A DNA stretch of 64,000 nt, from positions 1 to 64,000 of the forward strand of contig NZ_JACHTD010000013.1 in NCBI RefSeq assembly GCF_014145665.1, given 5' to 3'. The notes beneath the pieces are model-generated. The model saw only the letters and a list, made by a program, of their open reading frames with translations. It searched no databases and was not told where the DNA came from. Positions 16,582-25,576 of the stretch are shown here, piece by piece. The translations under genes were made by a program, and so were the position numbers. Each line of letters starts with the position of its first letter. The first letter of the stretch is position 1. Source of the stretch: Myroides sp. NP-2. GTDB taxonomy: Bacteria; Bacteroidota; Bacteroidia; Flavobacteriales; Flavobacteriaceae.

Positions 16582-18029
16582 TGTTCAATTTCTTCTATGC
16601 TTCCTATCACTATGCGATAGGTTTTGTTATATATCATTACATCCACTGTATCTCCAGTTGACAAGGGCGTACTAGCGTGCAGCACTTTCCCTTGATGGCG
16701 AACCACAGCAAATCCTTTTTTCAACAGATGCTCAAGATTGTAAAGGGATAAAATTTCTTCCATCTGCACAAGCGTTGCTTTTGATTGGGCGAGTTTATAG
16801 CGCAAACGAGCGACAATCATCTCTTGTGTACTACCCATTTTTTGTTGTTCCAGTCCTAGGTTTTGCTTTGCCCATAGCGCCAAGCGAGTTGATCGGTCTT
16901 TGAGTTCGTTTTTTCGTTTCTTTACCTGTGTATGTACCTCGGTTTCAATTGCCAATTCAACAAAGCGCAAGTCACTGGCTGACCGTTGTATCAGTTGTTT
17001 AATCACATAGTCTAGTTCCGTTGTCTGCCCATCTAAATAAGATTGACTTTCACTTATTCTAAATTTGCTGATTCGACCGACATTATCTTCTAGTTGTGCC
17101 AATTTGGAGGTATGCTGTTTCAGAATACGCGCAGTATAATCAAGTAAAGCCTGTGTGCCTTGTGCAATTGACATGGCAAACTCAAAGGCCAAAGAAAGAA
17201 TAAAAGAAGCCACAGCACTTGGCGTTTTAAAAGCAGTATGCGCGACATCATCAGCCACGGTACGATCGGTTTCATGTCCAATACCCGTAAAAACGGCAAA
17301 GGGCATTTGCGCTATTTTTTCAGCAACCTGAATAGCGTTAAAAACATCCAAATCAAATTTAGATCCGCCTCCACGAATAATGACTACCGCATCAAAATCA
17401 CCTTTAGAAACAACCTCCAACTGTCGCAGTAAACTAGTCACAGCGCCTTCTCCTTGTACTTGGGTATCGTAACAGGTCAACACAAACGAAAAATGATGTG
17501 GATTTTGCTCCAAATGCTGTACAAAATCCTCGTATCCCGAAGTGCCTACTGAAGCGACTACCGCAATATGTTGAATGACCAACGGATGGGATCGACCCTT
17601 ATTGAGTGAAAGCAATCCTCTTTGGTCCAACTGCAGTAAGGTTTGTTGCTTTTTTCGTTCAATTTCCCCTAAACTAAATGCATAATCTACGTGAATCACC
17701 TGCAGAGAGAATCCGTAAACAGGATGAAAAATCGCTTCGCCATAGCATAAGATTTCTGCACCTTCTTTGACTACTTTTTCTAAATCCTCTCCTCCTTCGA
17801 TGACACAGCGCTCAACATGCCTGCTCCAAATTGTCGCCCGACATTTTGCCAATACCTGATCCTCAACTTGTTCTACTAATTCTAAATAATAGTGTCCCTT
17901 GCGATCCTTGTTTACTTTGAGCACTTCTACTTTTACCCAAAAGAATTTCCCTAGCATGAGTTCATCAAAAACCTGCTGTACTCGATTGAGAATCGCGTGT
18001 AAGGAAAATATTTTTCGGTTGTCTTGCAT
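16542..18029 (-). CDS. xseA: Exodeoxyribonuclease VII large subunit
   Basis: This is the catalytic subunit of exonuclease VII, 495 residues from the ATG at 18029. The N-terminal OB-fold has FWVKVEVLKV and GHYYLELVE. The catalytic domain has IRGGGSKFDLDVFN and FTGIGHETDRTVADDVAHTAFKTPSA (family-specific blocks, here given in part), followed by a long coiled coil. A frame extending to 18098 exists, but the family begins near M-Q-D-N-R-K-I-F-S-L, and the extension runs through a TACTTTCG promoter-like sequence. It overlaps xseB by 40 bases and is divergent from dut. Confidence 0.94.
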   Translation of the reverse strand: MQDNRKIFSLHAILNRVQQVFDELMLGKFFWVKVEVLKVNKDRKGHYYLELVEQVEDQVLAKCRATIWSRHVERCVIEGGEDLEKVVKEGAEILCYGEAIFHPVYGFSLQVIHVDYAFSLGEIERKKQQTLLQLDQRGLLSLNKGRSHPLVIQHIAVVASVGTSGYEDFVQHLEQNPHHFSFVLTCYDTQVQGEGAVTSLLRQLEVVSKGDFDAVVIIRGGGSKFDLDVFNAIQVAEKIAQMPFAVFTGIGHETDRTVADDVAHTAFKTPSAVASFILSLAFEFAMSIAQGTQALLDYTARILKQHTSKLAQLEDNVGRISKFRISESQSYLDGQTTELDYVIKQLIQRSASDLRFVELAIETEVHTQVKKRKNELKDRSTRLALWAKQNLGLEQQKMGSTQEMIVARLRYKLAQSKATLVQMEEILSLYNLEHLLKKGFAVVRHQGKVLHASTPLSTGDTVDVMIYNKTYRIVIGSIEEIEQWKNLLMNEQQTN

Positions 18030-18173
18030 AAGGGAAATAAAAACGAAAGTACAAAATTTTATAGGACTTAACTTCCTTTTTACAATTTCCTTGGCCAATA
18101 ACCAAGTGCTTTTATTCGGCCAATCTTAGGTGGAAAACTCACTCATCACAAGCTAATTGTCAGAACAAACCGT

Positions 18174-18181
18174 TATCTTTG
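18174..18181 (+). promoter_or_regulatory. dut promoter -7 box
   Basis: TATCTTTG matches TAnnTTTG, 25 bases before the dut ATG. Confidence 0.55.
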
Positions 18182-18206
18182 TCGCCATATTTTTAATACT
18201 ATTTTT

Positions 18207-18644
18207 ATGACAGCAGTAAAAATTATAAATAAATCAAACCACGCTTTGCCTCATTATGAAACTTCACAATCGGCTGGTATGGACCTACGAGCGAATCTGT
18301 CGGCACCCATAACGCTGAACAGTTTGGAGAGAGCAATCGTGCCGACTGGACTTTTTATTGAATTACCTGAGGGATACGAAGCACAAATTAGGCCTCGAAG
18401 TGGTTTAGCTGCAAAGAAGGGAATTACTTTATTGAATTCTCCTGGAACAATTGATGCAGATTACCGAGGAGAAATTGGTATTATTCTCGTAAATTTATCA
18501 AATGAGCCTTTTGTTATTGAAAATGGAGAGCGCATAGCGCAGATGGTCATAGCAAAATACGAGCAAATCCAATGGGAAAACACGGAAGTTCTTTCTGAAA
18601 CAGAACGTGGCGCTGGTGGATTTGGCAGTACTGGAATAAAATAA
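18207..18644 (+). CDS. dut: dUTP diphosphatase
   Basis: This trimeric enzyme hydrolyses dUTP to dUMP and diphosphate, keeping uracil out of DNA and feeding dTMP synthesis. All five family motifs are present in 145 residues: [32 protein letters not shown] (catalytic Asp), GERIAQMVI and the C-terminal P-loop-like [10 protein letters not shown]. The next gene starts 27 bases downstream, so the two are likely co-transcribed. Confidence 0.96.
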   Translation: MTAVKIINKSNHALPHYETSQSAGMDLRANLSAPITLNSLERAIVPTGLFIELPEGYEAQIRPRSGLAAKKGITLLNSPGTIDADYRGEIGIILVNLSNEPFVIENGERIAQMVIAKYEQIQWENTEVLSETERGAGGFGSTGIK

Positions 18645-18671
18645 GAATAAATTAAGCTTGATATAAACAAA

Positions 18672-19682
18672 ATGAGAATCATTGTACCTATGGCTGGACG
18701 TGGATCACGTTTACGCCCCCATACCCTTACTACGCCTAAACCTTTAATTCCGATCGCAGGAAAACCAATCGTACACCGCTTGGTGGAAGATATTGCGAAA
18801 GTACTACAAGATAAAATTGAAGAAATTGCATTCATCATACACGAAAGCTTTGGTAAGCAAACTGAAAAAGACCTGATTGCCATCGCTGAAAAATTAGGTG
18901 CAAAAGGAACTATATGCTATCAAAATGAGGCTTTGGGAACCGCACACGCCATTTTATGTGCGAAGGAAAGTATGACAGGACCTATCGTCGTGGCTTATGC
19001 TGATACCTTATTCCGCGCTGATTTTAATCTAGACAAGACTGCAGATAGCGTTATTTGGGTGAAACAAGTGGAAGATCCTAGTGCGTTTGGCGTGGTACAA
19101 TTAAACGACAAAAATGAAATCGTCGATTTCGTAGAAAAACCAGCTACTTTTGTTTCCGATCTTGCTATTATTGGGATTTACTACTTTAAAAGCGGAGAAA
19201 CCTTGCGCAAAGAATTGGAATATTTGTTGGATAACAACATTATTAAAGGAGGTGAATATCAATTAACCGATGCCTTAGAGAATATGAAACAAAAAGGCAT
19301 GCGCTTTGTTCCAGGTACCGTAGCAGAGTGGATGGACTGCGGAAACAAAGACGTAACAGTTGATACCAACAATAGAATGTTGAACTTCTTAGAAGCTGAA
19401 AACGCCAACTATGTGTCGGCTTCAGTTCAATTGGAAAACAGTACAATTATCCCACCTTGCTATATTGGTGATCACGTTGTATTAAAAAATGCAACCATAG
19501 GCCCCAATGTTTCCTTAGGCGATCATTCTGTAGTTGAACACGCAACAATAAAAAATAGCTTGATCCAAACAAATGCCTACATTGCTCATGCAAACTTAGA
19601 CAATGCCATGATTGGTAATCACGCAAAATACAATGGCAATCACACCAATATTAGCCTTGGAGATTATTCCGTTTTAGACTAA
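18672..19682 (+). CDS. Sugar-phosphate nucleotidyltransferase
   Basis: This 336-residue NTP-transferase makes a nucleotide sugar from NTP and sugar 1-phosphate. The N-terminal signature MAGRGSRLRPHTLTTPKPL is at residues 7-25, with a substrate-binding VAYADTLF near residue 113 and a TVAEWMDCGNK block near residue 216. The C-terminal ~85 residues form left-handed beta-helix repeats (IGDHVVLKNATIGPNVSLGD). It could be a glucose-1-phosphate thymidylyl- or uridylyltransferase-type enzyme; the sugar cannot be read from sequence. It probably serves envelope polysaccharide synthesis. It lies downstream of dut and ends at a terminator. Confidence 0.85.
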   Translation: MRIIVPMAGRGSRLRPHTLTTPKPLIPIAGKPIVHRLVEDIAKVLQDKIEEIAFIIHESFGKQTEKDLIAIAEKLGAKGTICYQNEALGTAHAILCAKESMTGPIVVAYADTLFRADFNLDKTADSVIWVKQVEDPSAFGVVQLNDKNEIVDFVEKPATFVSDLAIIGIYYFKSGETLRKELEYLLDNNIIKGGEYQLTDALENMKQKGMRFVPGTVAEWMDCGNKDVTVDTNNRMLNFLEAENANYVSASVQLENSTIIPPCYIGDHVVLKNATIGPNVSLGDHSVVEHATIKNSLIQTNAYIAHANLDNAMIGNHAKYNGNHTNISLGDYSVLD

Positions 19683-19690
19683 AAAATATT

Positions 19691-19728
19691 AAATCCGTTT
19701 TAAATTTCTTTAAAACGGATTTTTTTTA
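19691..19728 (+). terminator. Rho-independent terminator
   Basis: The 14-bp stem AAATCCGTTTTAAA / TTTAAAACGGATTT has a 4-base loop and is followed by a T run. Confidence 0.9.
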
Positions 19729-19767
19729 TCTATATTCGATTAACAAATCACAAGACTTACAGATAAT

Positions 19768-20544
19768 ATGAGAAAAATTGCATTGATATTCCTAACGAGT
19801 ATACTGTTTATCGGTTGTAAAAAAGGAGGCGAAGGATTTCTCTTGCGTGAAGCAGATGCGAAAAAGGAAAAAACAGCTTTAGTGGTCTTGAACGATCACG
19901 CAAAAAATGCACAACAATTCCAAACTGCCTTTCTTCAAGGAAGCGCGCAATATAAAGATCGTTACGAAAATAGAAAAGTGGGGATTGAAGTATTAATCGA
20001 AAAAGACAAGCAGATTCAGATCAATATTCGCTACGCGGATATTCTGATTTTCAAATCACTGATTACCCCAGAACAGGTACAGTACTACAACAAACTAGAT
20101 GAAACGGCATTCCAAGGCGGATTTGATGTTTTAACGCGATTTGTAGGAACAGATATCAATTTTAATCGCTTACAAAACTTGCTCTTAGGTCAAGTCTTAG
20201 ACAGTCAAGAAAGCAAAGCATTTATTGCAACAATTGAGGATGGTCTACACAAATTGAGCACTTTAGAACAAGAAGAACTCCAGTCTACTTACTTTTTCGA
20301 GGACGAAAATAGTTTACTGAAGAAGGAGGCGATTGAAGAACGCGATTCAAATCGAAAAGTAACAATTTCCTATCCAGGATATCAAAAAATCAAGCAATTT
20401 ATTGTACCTACGGAAGTAAATATTTTAGCAGAAGAAGGAGAAAAAACCATAAATTTGGATATTCGTTATAGAAAAGTTTCATTTAACGAAGATTTACATC
20501 TAAATTATAGTGTTCCAAAAGGATACAAAATGATTAAATTGTAA
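19768..20544 (+). CDS. DUF4292 family lipoprotein
   Basis: This 258-residue lipoprotein has lipobox F-I-G-C with Cys17 followed by Lys-Lys. The body is beta-rich (VGIEVLIEKDKQIQINIRYA, then NLDIRYRKVSF near the end), a pattern resembling the LolA/LolB lipoprotein-carrier fold. I recognise DUF4292, usually found next to an EnvC-like gene in flavobacteria, as here (40 bases apart). The C-terminal P-K-G-Y-K-M-I-K-L is typical. A role in lipoprotein delivery to the outer membrane is an inference from fold and anchoring. Confidence 0.78.
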   Translation: MRKIALIFLTSILFIGCKKGGEGFLLREADAKKEKTALVVLNDHAKNAQQFQTAFLQGSAQYKDRYENRKVGIEVLIEKDKQIQINIRYADILIFKSLITPEQVQYYNKLDETAFQGGFDVLTRFVGTDINFNRLQNLLLGQVLDSQESKAFIATIEDGLHKLSTLEQEELQSTYFFEDENSLLKKEAIEERDSNRKVTISYPGYQKIKQFIVPTEVNILAEEGEKTINLDIRYRKVSFNEDLHLNYSVPKGYKMIKL

Positions 20545-20584
20545 AAAAATCCGTAATATTGTATGGCTTAAGAAGTACACCGCT

Positions 20585-21844
20585 ATGAAGAAAACCTACT
20601 GCTCTATATTGTTCATTTTAATGGCATTACCTATGTGTGCCCAGCAGAAAGAGACGCAAGAACAGTTAGAGCGCAGAAAACAACAGATTATCATTGAGAT
20701 TAAGTCTGTTCAGCAACTCCTTCATAGAGAGCAGACCAAGGAGCGCAATATTTTGGCGGAAATTGAAGAGATCAATCGCAAGGTTACCTTAAACAAGCAA
20801 TTGATCAACAACGTGCGCAAGCAGATTAACATCACCAACAATACCATAGCCATCAATCAAAAAGAAGCAAATGCCTTAGCAAAAGAGCTAGAGCAATTGA
20901 AAAAAGATTATGCGCAAACCATTGTAAAAGCGTACAAGAGTCGTTCGAATCAAAGTAAAATGATGTTTATTCTGTCGTCTGAAAACTTTTTTCAGGCGTA
21001 CAAACGCGTGCAGTACCTCAAGCAATACGCAGATTTCAGAAAACAACAAGGAGAAGAACTCAAGGAAAAAACAGTTCTTTTAAAAGAAGCCTTAGCTAAG
21101 TTAGAAGTTGAAAAAGAAAAACAACGCAAGCTTTTAGCAGAACAACAAGCCAACGAAAAGGCCCTTCAACAAGATTTAACTGCACAACAAGATCTTGTGT
21201 CCATAGTTAAAAAGGATCAGAAAAAGTTCAATGAACAGATCAAGAAAAAACAAGACGAGACAAAAGCGATTGATCGCAAAATAAAACAGTTGATTCGCGA
21301 AGCGATTGAGGAGGCGAACCGCAAAGCGAGAGAAGCTGCGGCAAAAGCAGGTAAATCTACAACAAAATCTACAGCAACAACGGCTGCCGCTGCTACCTTC
21401 GAACTAACACCAGAGGGTAAATTAGTAGCTGATAACTTCAAAGCCAATCGCGGTAAACTACCTTGGCCTGTAGAAAAAGGATATATTTCTTTGGCTTATG
21501 GCGACCAGCCTCACCCTGTGCAAACTCATTTGACGATTCACAACAGTGGAGTGGAAATTACCACAGAATCTAACGCAAAAGCGAGAGCTATTTTCGAAGG
21601 CGAAGTCCTACAAGTACAAGTGTTGTCCGGCGGAAATAAAGCAGTCTTAATTCAACATGGGGATTATATAACAGTTTACCAAAATTTGCGTGATGTAACG
21701 GTACAGAAAGGAGATAAAGTAAGTCTCAAGCAAACGATCGGAACAATTAACACCAACAGCACTGGAAAAACTGTTTTAAAATTCTTACTTTCGCACAACT
21801 CCAATATTGACAACCCTCAAAATTGGTTGAGTAGAAGTAACTAA
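20585..21844 (+). CDS. EnvC-like murein hydrolase activator (degenerate M23 domain)
   Basis: This 419-residue periplasmic protein has a signal peptide (cut near P-M-C-A-Q, residue 20), two long coiled-coil stretches (~22-115 and ~150-260), an Ala/Thr-rich linker, and a C-terminal LytM/M23 domain (~295-415). The zinc site looks degenerate. The usual H-x-G-x-D is HNSGVE, and the final Y-x-H-L is YQNL, so the His is Asn. That is the EnvC/NlpD pattern, a regulator of amidases during cell division and not an active peptidase. It lies in an operon with the DUF4292 lipoprotein upstream; the next gene follows by 15 bases. Confidence 0.85.
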   Translation: MKKTYCSILFILMALPMCAQQKETQEQLERRKQQIIIEIKSVQQLLHREQTKERNILAEIEEINRKVTLNKQLINNVRKQINITNNTIAINQKEANALAKELEQLKKDYAQTIVKAYKSRSNQSKMMFILSSENFFQAYKRVQYLKQYADFRKQQGEELKEKTVLLKEALAKLEVEKEKQRKLLAEQQANEKALQQDLTAQQDLVSIVKKDQKKFNEQIKKKQDETKAIDRKIKQLIREAIEEANRKAREAAAKAGKSTTKSTATTAAAATFELTPEGKLVADNFKANRGKLPWPVEKGYISLAYGDQPHPVQTHLTIHNSGVEITTESNAKARAIFEGEVLQVQVLSGGNKAVLIQHGDYITVYQNLRDVTVQKGDKVSLKQTIGTINTNSTGKTVLKFLLSHNSNIDNPQNWLSRSN

Positions 21845-21859
21845 ACGCATTTTTATCCT

Positions 21860-22381
21860 ATGAGTAATGCCGTAGCCTTTAATCTTTTACAGTGGGTCAG
21901 CGAAAATAAAGACCTACTGAAACCACCTGTATCCAATAAAAGTCTCTTTGTCGATGCCAAAGACTATATCATCATGGTGGTTGGAGGACCTAACAACCGA
22001 AAAGATTTCCACTACAATGAGAATGAGGAATTTTTCTTTCAACTGGAAGGAACGATCTATATTGACATTCAAGAAGATGGAGAGAGAAAGCGCATTACCT
22101 TAAATCCGGGTGACATTTTTTTATTGCCAGCCAAAATGCCCCATTCTCCCATTCGAACAGCTAATTCCGTAGGTTTAGTTGTAGAGACCAAACGCAAAGA
22201 TCCTCATGCAAAAGATGGCTTGATTTGGTATTGTGAAAACTGCAACGAGAAATTATACGAAGTATACTTTGAATTGACCGATATAGAAAAAGATTTTTTA
22301 CCCCATTTTAAAGCGTTTTACAGTTCAGAAGAACTGCGCACATGCGCCCATTGCGCCTGTGTAATGGACCCCGTTTCATAG
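21860..22381 (+). CDS. nbaC: 3-hydroxyanthranilate 3,4-dioxygenase
   Basis: This cytosolic non-haem Fe(II) cupin enzyme opens the ring of 3-hydroxyanthranilate, in the kynurenine route of tryptophan breakdown or de novo NAD synthesis. The 173 residues show the cupin metal set in FHYNENEEFFFQLEG (His and Glu) and MPHSPIRT (second His). The C-terminus has two Cys pairs (CENC and CAHC), a rubredoxin-like iron site typical of the bacterial enzyme. It is 15 bases after the EnvC-like gene, which is functionally unrelated. The next gene downstream is also an amino-acid catabolism enzyme. Confidence 0.93.
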   Translation: MSNAVAFNLLQWVSENKDLLKPPVSNKSLFVDAKDYIIMVVGGPNNRKDFHYNENEEFFFQLEGTIYIDIQEDGERKRITLNPGDIFLLPAKMPHSPIRTANSVGLVVETKRKDPHAKDGLIWYCENCNEKLYEVYFELTDIEKDFLPHFKAFYSSEELRTCAHCACVMDPVS

Positions 22382-22535
22382 GGGCTATATCCCTCGTAAA
22401 AACGACAAAAAAACAGTCGCTTTTTTTTTGGTAAGCGAATCTTTTCCCTTAAACTAACAACCTAATTAGATTTTCACAATTAGCACAAAATAAAAGTTGC
22501 ATTTATTTCAAATATTTGTCAACAACTTAATAATA

Positions 22536-22573
22536 TAGCAAAATGAAGTGTTTTTATTAACACCTCTTTGCTA
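22536..22573. promoter_or_regulatory. Bipartite inverted repeat upstream of the ALDH7 gene (candidate operator)
   Basis: Two nested perfect dyads share one axis: TAGCAAA (22536-22542) with TTTGCTA (22567-22573), and GTGTT (22548-22552) with AACAC (22559-22563). The right arm TTTG coincides with a possible -33 element, and TATCTTAG (22586-22593) is a weak -7 box. A repressor site or an RNA hairpin would both fit. Confidence 0.45.
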
Positions 22574-22628
22574 AAATTATTTTTATATCTTAGCGAAGAA
22601 CTATCTTATAAACTATAAAAGAAGAATA

Positions 22629-24176
22629 ATGGCAACAACAAATGACCAATTTGGAATTTTGGATGCGATGAAGCATTTAGGACTTGAAGAGGTAAACAAC
22701 GGAACTTCAACAGGTTTAAACTCATTTTCTAACGGAAGAATTATCGAATCATACTCGCCTGCAACTGGTGAATTAATAGGAAAAGTAAAGGCTACAACGG
22801 CAGAAGATTACGAAAAAGTAATGCAAACAGCACAAGAGGCTTATAAATCTTGGAAATTAGTTCCTGCACCGAAAAGAGGAGAAATCGTTCGTCAAATCGG
22901 AGAAGAATTACGCAACAATAAAGAACACCTTGGAAAACTTGTTTCTTATGAAATGGGTAAAAGTTTACAAGAAGGTTTAGGTGAGGTTCAAGAAATGATC
23001 GATATCTGTGATTTCGCAGTGGGATTATCACGTCAGTTATACGGTTTAACAATGCACTCTGAAAGACCAATGCACAGAATGTATGAGCAATGGCATCCAA
23101 TTGGAATTGTAGGTATTATTTCTGCTTTCAACTTCCCTGTGGCTGTATGGAGCTGGAATACAATGATTGCTTGGGTTTGTGGAGATGTATGTGTATGGAA
23201 ACCAAGTTCAAAAACACCTTTATGTGCCGTGGCTTGTCAAAACATCATTGCTAAAGTGTTCAAAGCAAACGATATACAAGAAGGAGTTTGTAACTTAGTA
23301 ATTGGAAATGAATGTGGAGATTTAATGAATAACGACCACAGAATTCCATTAGTATCTTTCACAGGATCAACGCGTATTGGACGTCACGTATCTAAAACAG
23401 TGGCTGAGCGTTTCGGAAATACGATCTTAGAATTAGGAGGAAACAACGCAATCATCGTTTCTGAACATGCAGACATCAACATGGTATTAGTTGGAGCTGT
23501 ATTCGGAGCAGTTGGTACTGCAGGACAACGTTGTACGTCTACTCGTCGTTTAATTATACACGAAAGTGTATACGATAAAACAATCCAAGTATTGCAAAGC
23601 GCATACGCTCAATTGAAAATTGGAAACCCATTAGACGCTACAAATCACGTAGGTCCACTTATCGATAAAGGAGCTGTTCAAGATTACTTAAACGCAATTG
23701 AGCAAGCTAAAAAAGAAGGTGGAAAAATCATCGTGGAAGGTGGTGTAGTAGAAGGAGCTGGATATGAGAGTGGTTGTTATGTAAAACCGTGTATTATTGA
23801 AGCAAAAAATGAATTTGATATCGTTCAAGCAGAGACATTCGCTCCTATTTTATACGTGATGAAATACAGCACAATCGAAGAAGCAATTGACATGCAAAAT
23901 GGCGTGCCTCAAGGACTGTCTTCTTCAATCTTTACAAACAGCATGCGCGAAATGGAATTATTCCTTTCTCATGCAGGTTCTGATTGTGGAATTGCTAACG
24001 TTAATATTGGTACTTCAGGTGCTGAAATTGGTGGAGCTTTTGGAGGTGAAAAAGAAACAGGTGGAGGACGTGAGTCTGGATCTGATGCTTGGAAAGCTTA
24101 CATGAGAAGACAAACCAATACAATTAACTACGGAAGTCAACTTCCATTAGCTCAAGGCATTAAATTTGATTTTTAA
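22629..24176 (+). CDS. Aldehyde dehydrogenase, ALDH7 type (piperideine-6-carboxylate dehydrogenase-like)
   Basis: This cytosolic NAD-dependent aldehyde dehydrogenase has 515 residues. It shows the catalytic Cys in [12 protein letters not shown] (~303) and Glu in LELGGNNAI (~270), plus the NAD-binding [11 protein letters not shown]. The C-terminal [20 protein letters not shown] is characteristic of ALDH7 (antiquitin), whose bacterial members oxidise alpha-aminoadipate semialdehyde / piperideine-6-carboxylate in lysine breakdown. The substrate is therefore inferred. It has its own upstream dyad and downstream terminator, so it is probably regulated separately from the dioxygenase before it. Confidence 0.88.
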   Translation: MATTNDQFGILDAMKHLGLEEVNNGTSTGLNSFSNGRIIESYSPATGELIGKVKATTAEDYEKVMQTAQEAYKSWKLVPAPKRGEIVRQIGEELRNNKEHLGKLVSYEMGKSLQEGLGEVQEMIDICDFAVGLSRQLYGLTMHSERPMHRMYEQWHPIGIVGIISAFNFPVAVWSWNTMIAWVCGDVCVWKPSSKTPLCAVACQNIIAKVFKANDIQEGVCNLVIGNECGDLMNNDHRIPLVSFTGSTRIGRHVSKTVAERFGNTILELGGNNAIIVSEHADINMVLVGAVFGAVGTAGQRCTSTRRLIIHESVYDKTIQVLQSAYAQLKIGNPLDATNHVGPLIDKGAVQDYLNAIEQAKKEGGKIIVEGGVVEGAGYESGCYVKPCIIEAKNEFDIVQAETFAPILYVMKYSTIEEAIDMQNGVPQGLSSSIFTNSMREMELFLSHAGSDCGIANVNIGTSGAEIGGAFGGEKETGGGRESGSDAWKAYMRRQTNTINYGSQLPLAQGIKFDF

Positions 24177-24190
24177 TCTAATATAGCTAC

Positions 24191-24223
24191 AAAAAAAAGA
24201 CGTCAAATTGACGTCTTTTTTTT
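24191..24223 (+). terminator. Rho-independent terminator
   Basis: AAAAAAAAGACGTCAA / TTGACGTCTTTTTTTT forms an uninterrupted dyad. It lies between two convergent genes and could work in both directions. Confidence 0.85.
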
Positions 24224-24243
24224 ATATATTTTCTTTGATCTGC

Positions 24244-24801
24244 TTAAAAGCGATACCCAATCATCACACCTGCATTGAATTCAATAGCAGAAAAACGATC
24301 GTTAACTTCGCTACTAAAGTTTCTGGCAATATTTGCAAAAGGCTCAATCGCAAAAGAATCACCCATTGTCCATTTGTATCCTACTCCGATTCCCACAATA
24401 AAGCTGTTCATATCTGTTTTTACACGACGAACATCATCCAACTCCGCAACATACTTATCTTCTTTAAAATTACCAAAGCGGTACTTTAAAAAAGGGGAAA
24501 CGGAATATCCACTTCCATTGGCACCATTATTCCCGCCAAAGTAATATTTATAATTCAAGGCTACACTTGTCGTATTGAACTTTTGGTCTTTAGCTTTGCT
24601 CTCGTGGTAATAAGAAAAGCGATCCATAAAGTGAACATCTACCCCTATGGACTGATTGAGATCAATAAAATGTTCATATCCCACTTCTACAGAAGGGACA
24701 ACAATCGTATTAAGAATATTGATCTTTACTTCATTCACAGCTTGTGCTTTTGCACCGAGTATTCCACCGATTAAAAAAGCAATTGCGACTATTTTTTTCA
24801 T
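24244..24801 (-). CDS. Outer-membrane beta-barrel protein, unknown role
   Basis: This 185-residue protein has a signal peptide (MKKIVAIAFLIGGILGAKAQ, cut after residue 20). Alternating hydrophobic beta strands follow and it ends in the outer-membrane insertion signature G-Y-R-F. Strands such as NTTSVALNYKYYFGG and FIVGIGVGYKWTMGD suggest an 8-stranded barrel of the OmpA/OmpX type. I use the ATG at 24801 because it opens the signal peptide; the longer frame would bury it. Monocistronic. Function unknown. Confidence 0.75.
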   Translation of the reverse strand: MKKIVAIAFLIGGILGAKAQAVNEVKINILNTIVVPSVEVGYEHFIDLNQSIGVDVHFMDRFSYYHESKAKDQKFNTTSVALNYKYYFGGNNGANGSGYSVSPFLKYRFGNFKEDKYVAELDDVRRVKTDMNSFIVGIGVGYKWTMGDSFAIEPFANIARNFSSEVNDRFSAIEFNAGVMIGYRF

Positions 24802-24841
24802 TTGTTCTAAACTTTTACTTGCAAATATATAATATTTTACC

Positions 24842-25576
24842 CTATTTGTGATTTCGTCCTTCCTCCATTGGATATAAATCTGCGAGGCGATCACTTTGCC
24901 AATAGGCTTTGGTGTCTACATCCATAAGGCTGATTTTACCAAAGAAAGCAGCGCCAGTGTCTATATTCCATACGTTAGCGAAATTAACAGGCACATCAAA
25001 CCCAAAATGCGTAACTGGGGTATGACCGATAAAAATTTCGTTGTGAAATTGCAATCGCCTAGGGTATAGTGGATGATCTTTATCTAGGTTGGGATCCATG
25101 GCCATGACCATTTCCCACAAGGTGCGATCCCAGTAGAGGTATTCTTCAAAAAACTCAGCTTCTATTCCTCTAGGGTTGGTAAAACCAGCATGGACAAACA
25201 AGCGATTTTCCTGGTCGATATAATAATTTTGAAGGCGCTGAAAAAAAGCCAGGTGGAGTTCCAATTTTTCCGCTGTAAGTTGCTTATATGCTTTTACAGA
25301 CGAATCTCCTCCATTTTTAAACCACTGAGGATTCTCCTGTCTAGTCAGCATCCATTGGGTCAGTAAACTCTCGTGATTTCCCCTTAAAAAAATACAGCTA
25401 TGCGTTTGCTCTAACTGAAGCAAAAAATCGACTACTTTATCGGGTTCAGACCATCCATCTACATAATCACCTAAAAAAATTAACTGATCCGCTGTTGTTA
25501 CGTTAGCTCGCTCAAAAAGTTGGATTAACCCTTTATAACCCCCGTGTATATCACCAACAACCAATGTTCTACTCAT
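24842..25576 (-). CDS. PPP-family metallophosphoesterase
   Basis: This 244-residue cytosolic phosphatase belongs to the Ser/Thr phosphatase / ApaH / PrpE superfamily. The metal-binding signature is complete: GDIHG (residues 8-12), GDYVDG near residue 38, RGNHE near residue 70, later VHAGF and GHTPV. It could act on phosphoproteins or dinucleoside polyphosphates; the sequence does not decide. I chose the ATG at 25576 (MSRTLVVGDIHGG). It starts 8 bases inside the AlbA_2 gene upstream, so the two are translationally coupled. Confidence 0.87.
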   Translation of the reverse strand: MSRTLVVGDIHGGYKGLIQLFERANVTTADQLIFLGDYVDGWSEPDKVVDFLLQLEQTHSCIFLRGNHESLLTQWMLTRQENPQWFKNGGDSSVKAYKQLTAEKLELHLAFFQRLQNYYIDQENRLFVHAGFTNPRGIEAEFFEEYLYWDRTLWEMVMAMDPNLDKDHPLYPRRLQFHNEIFIGHTPVTHFGFDVPVNFANVWNIDTGAAFFGKISLMDVDTKAYWQSDRLADLYPMEEGRNHK

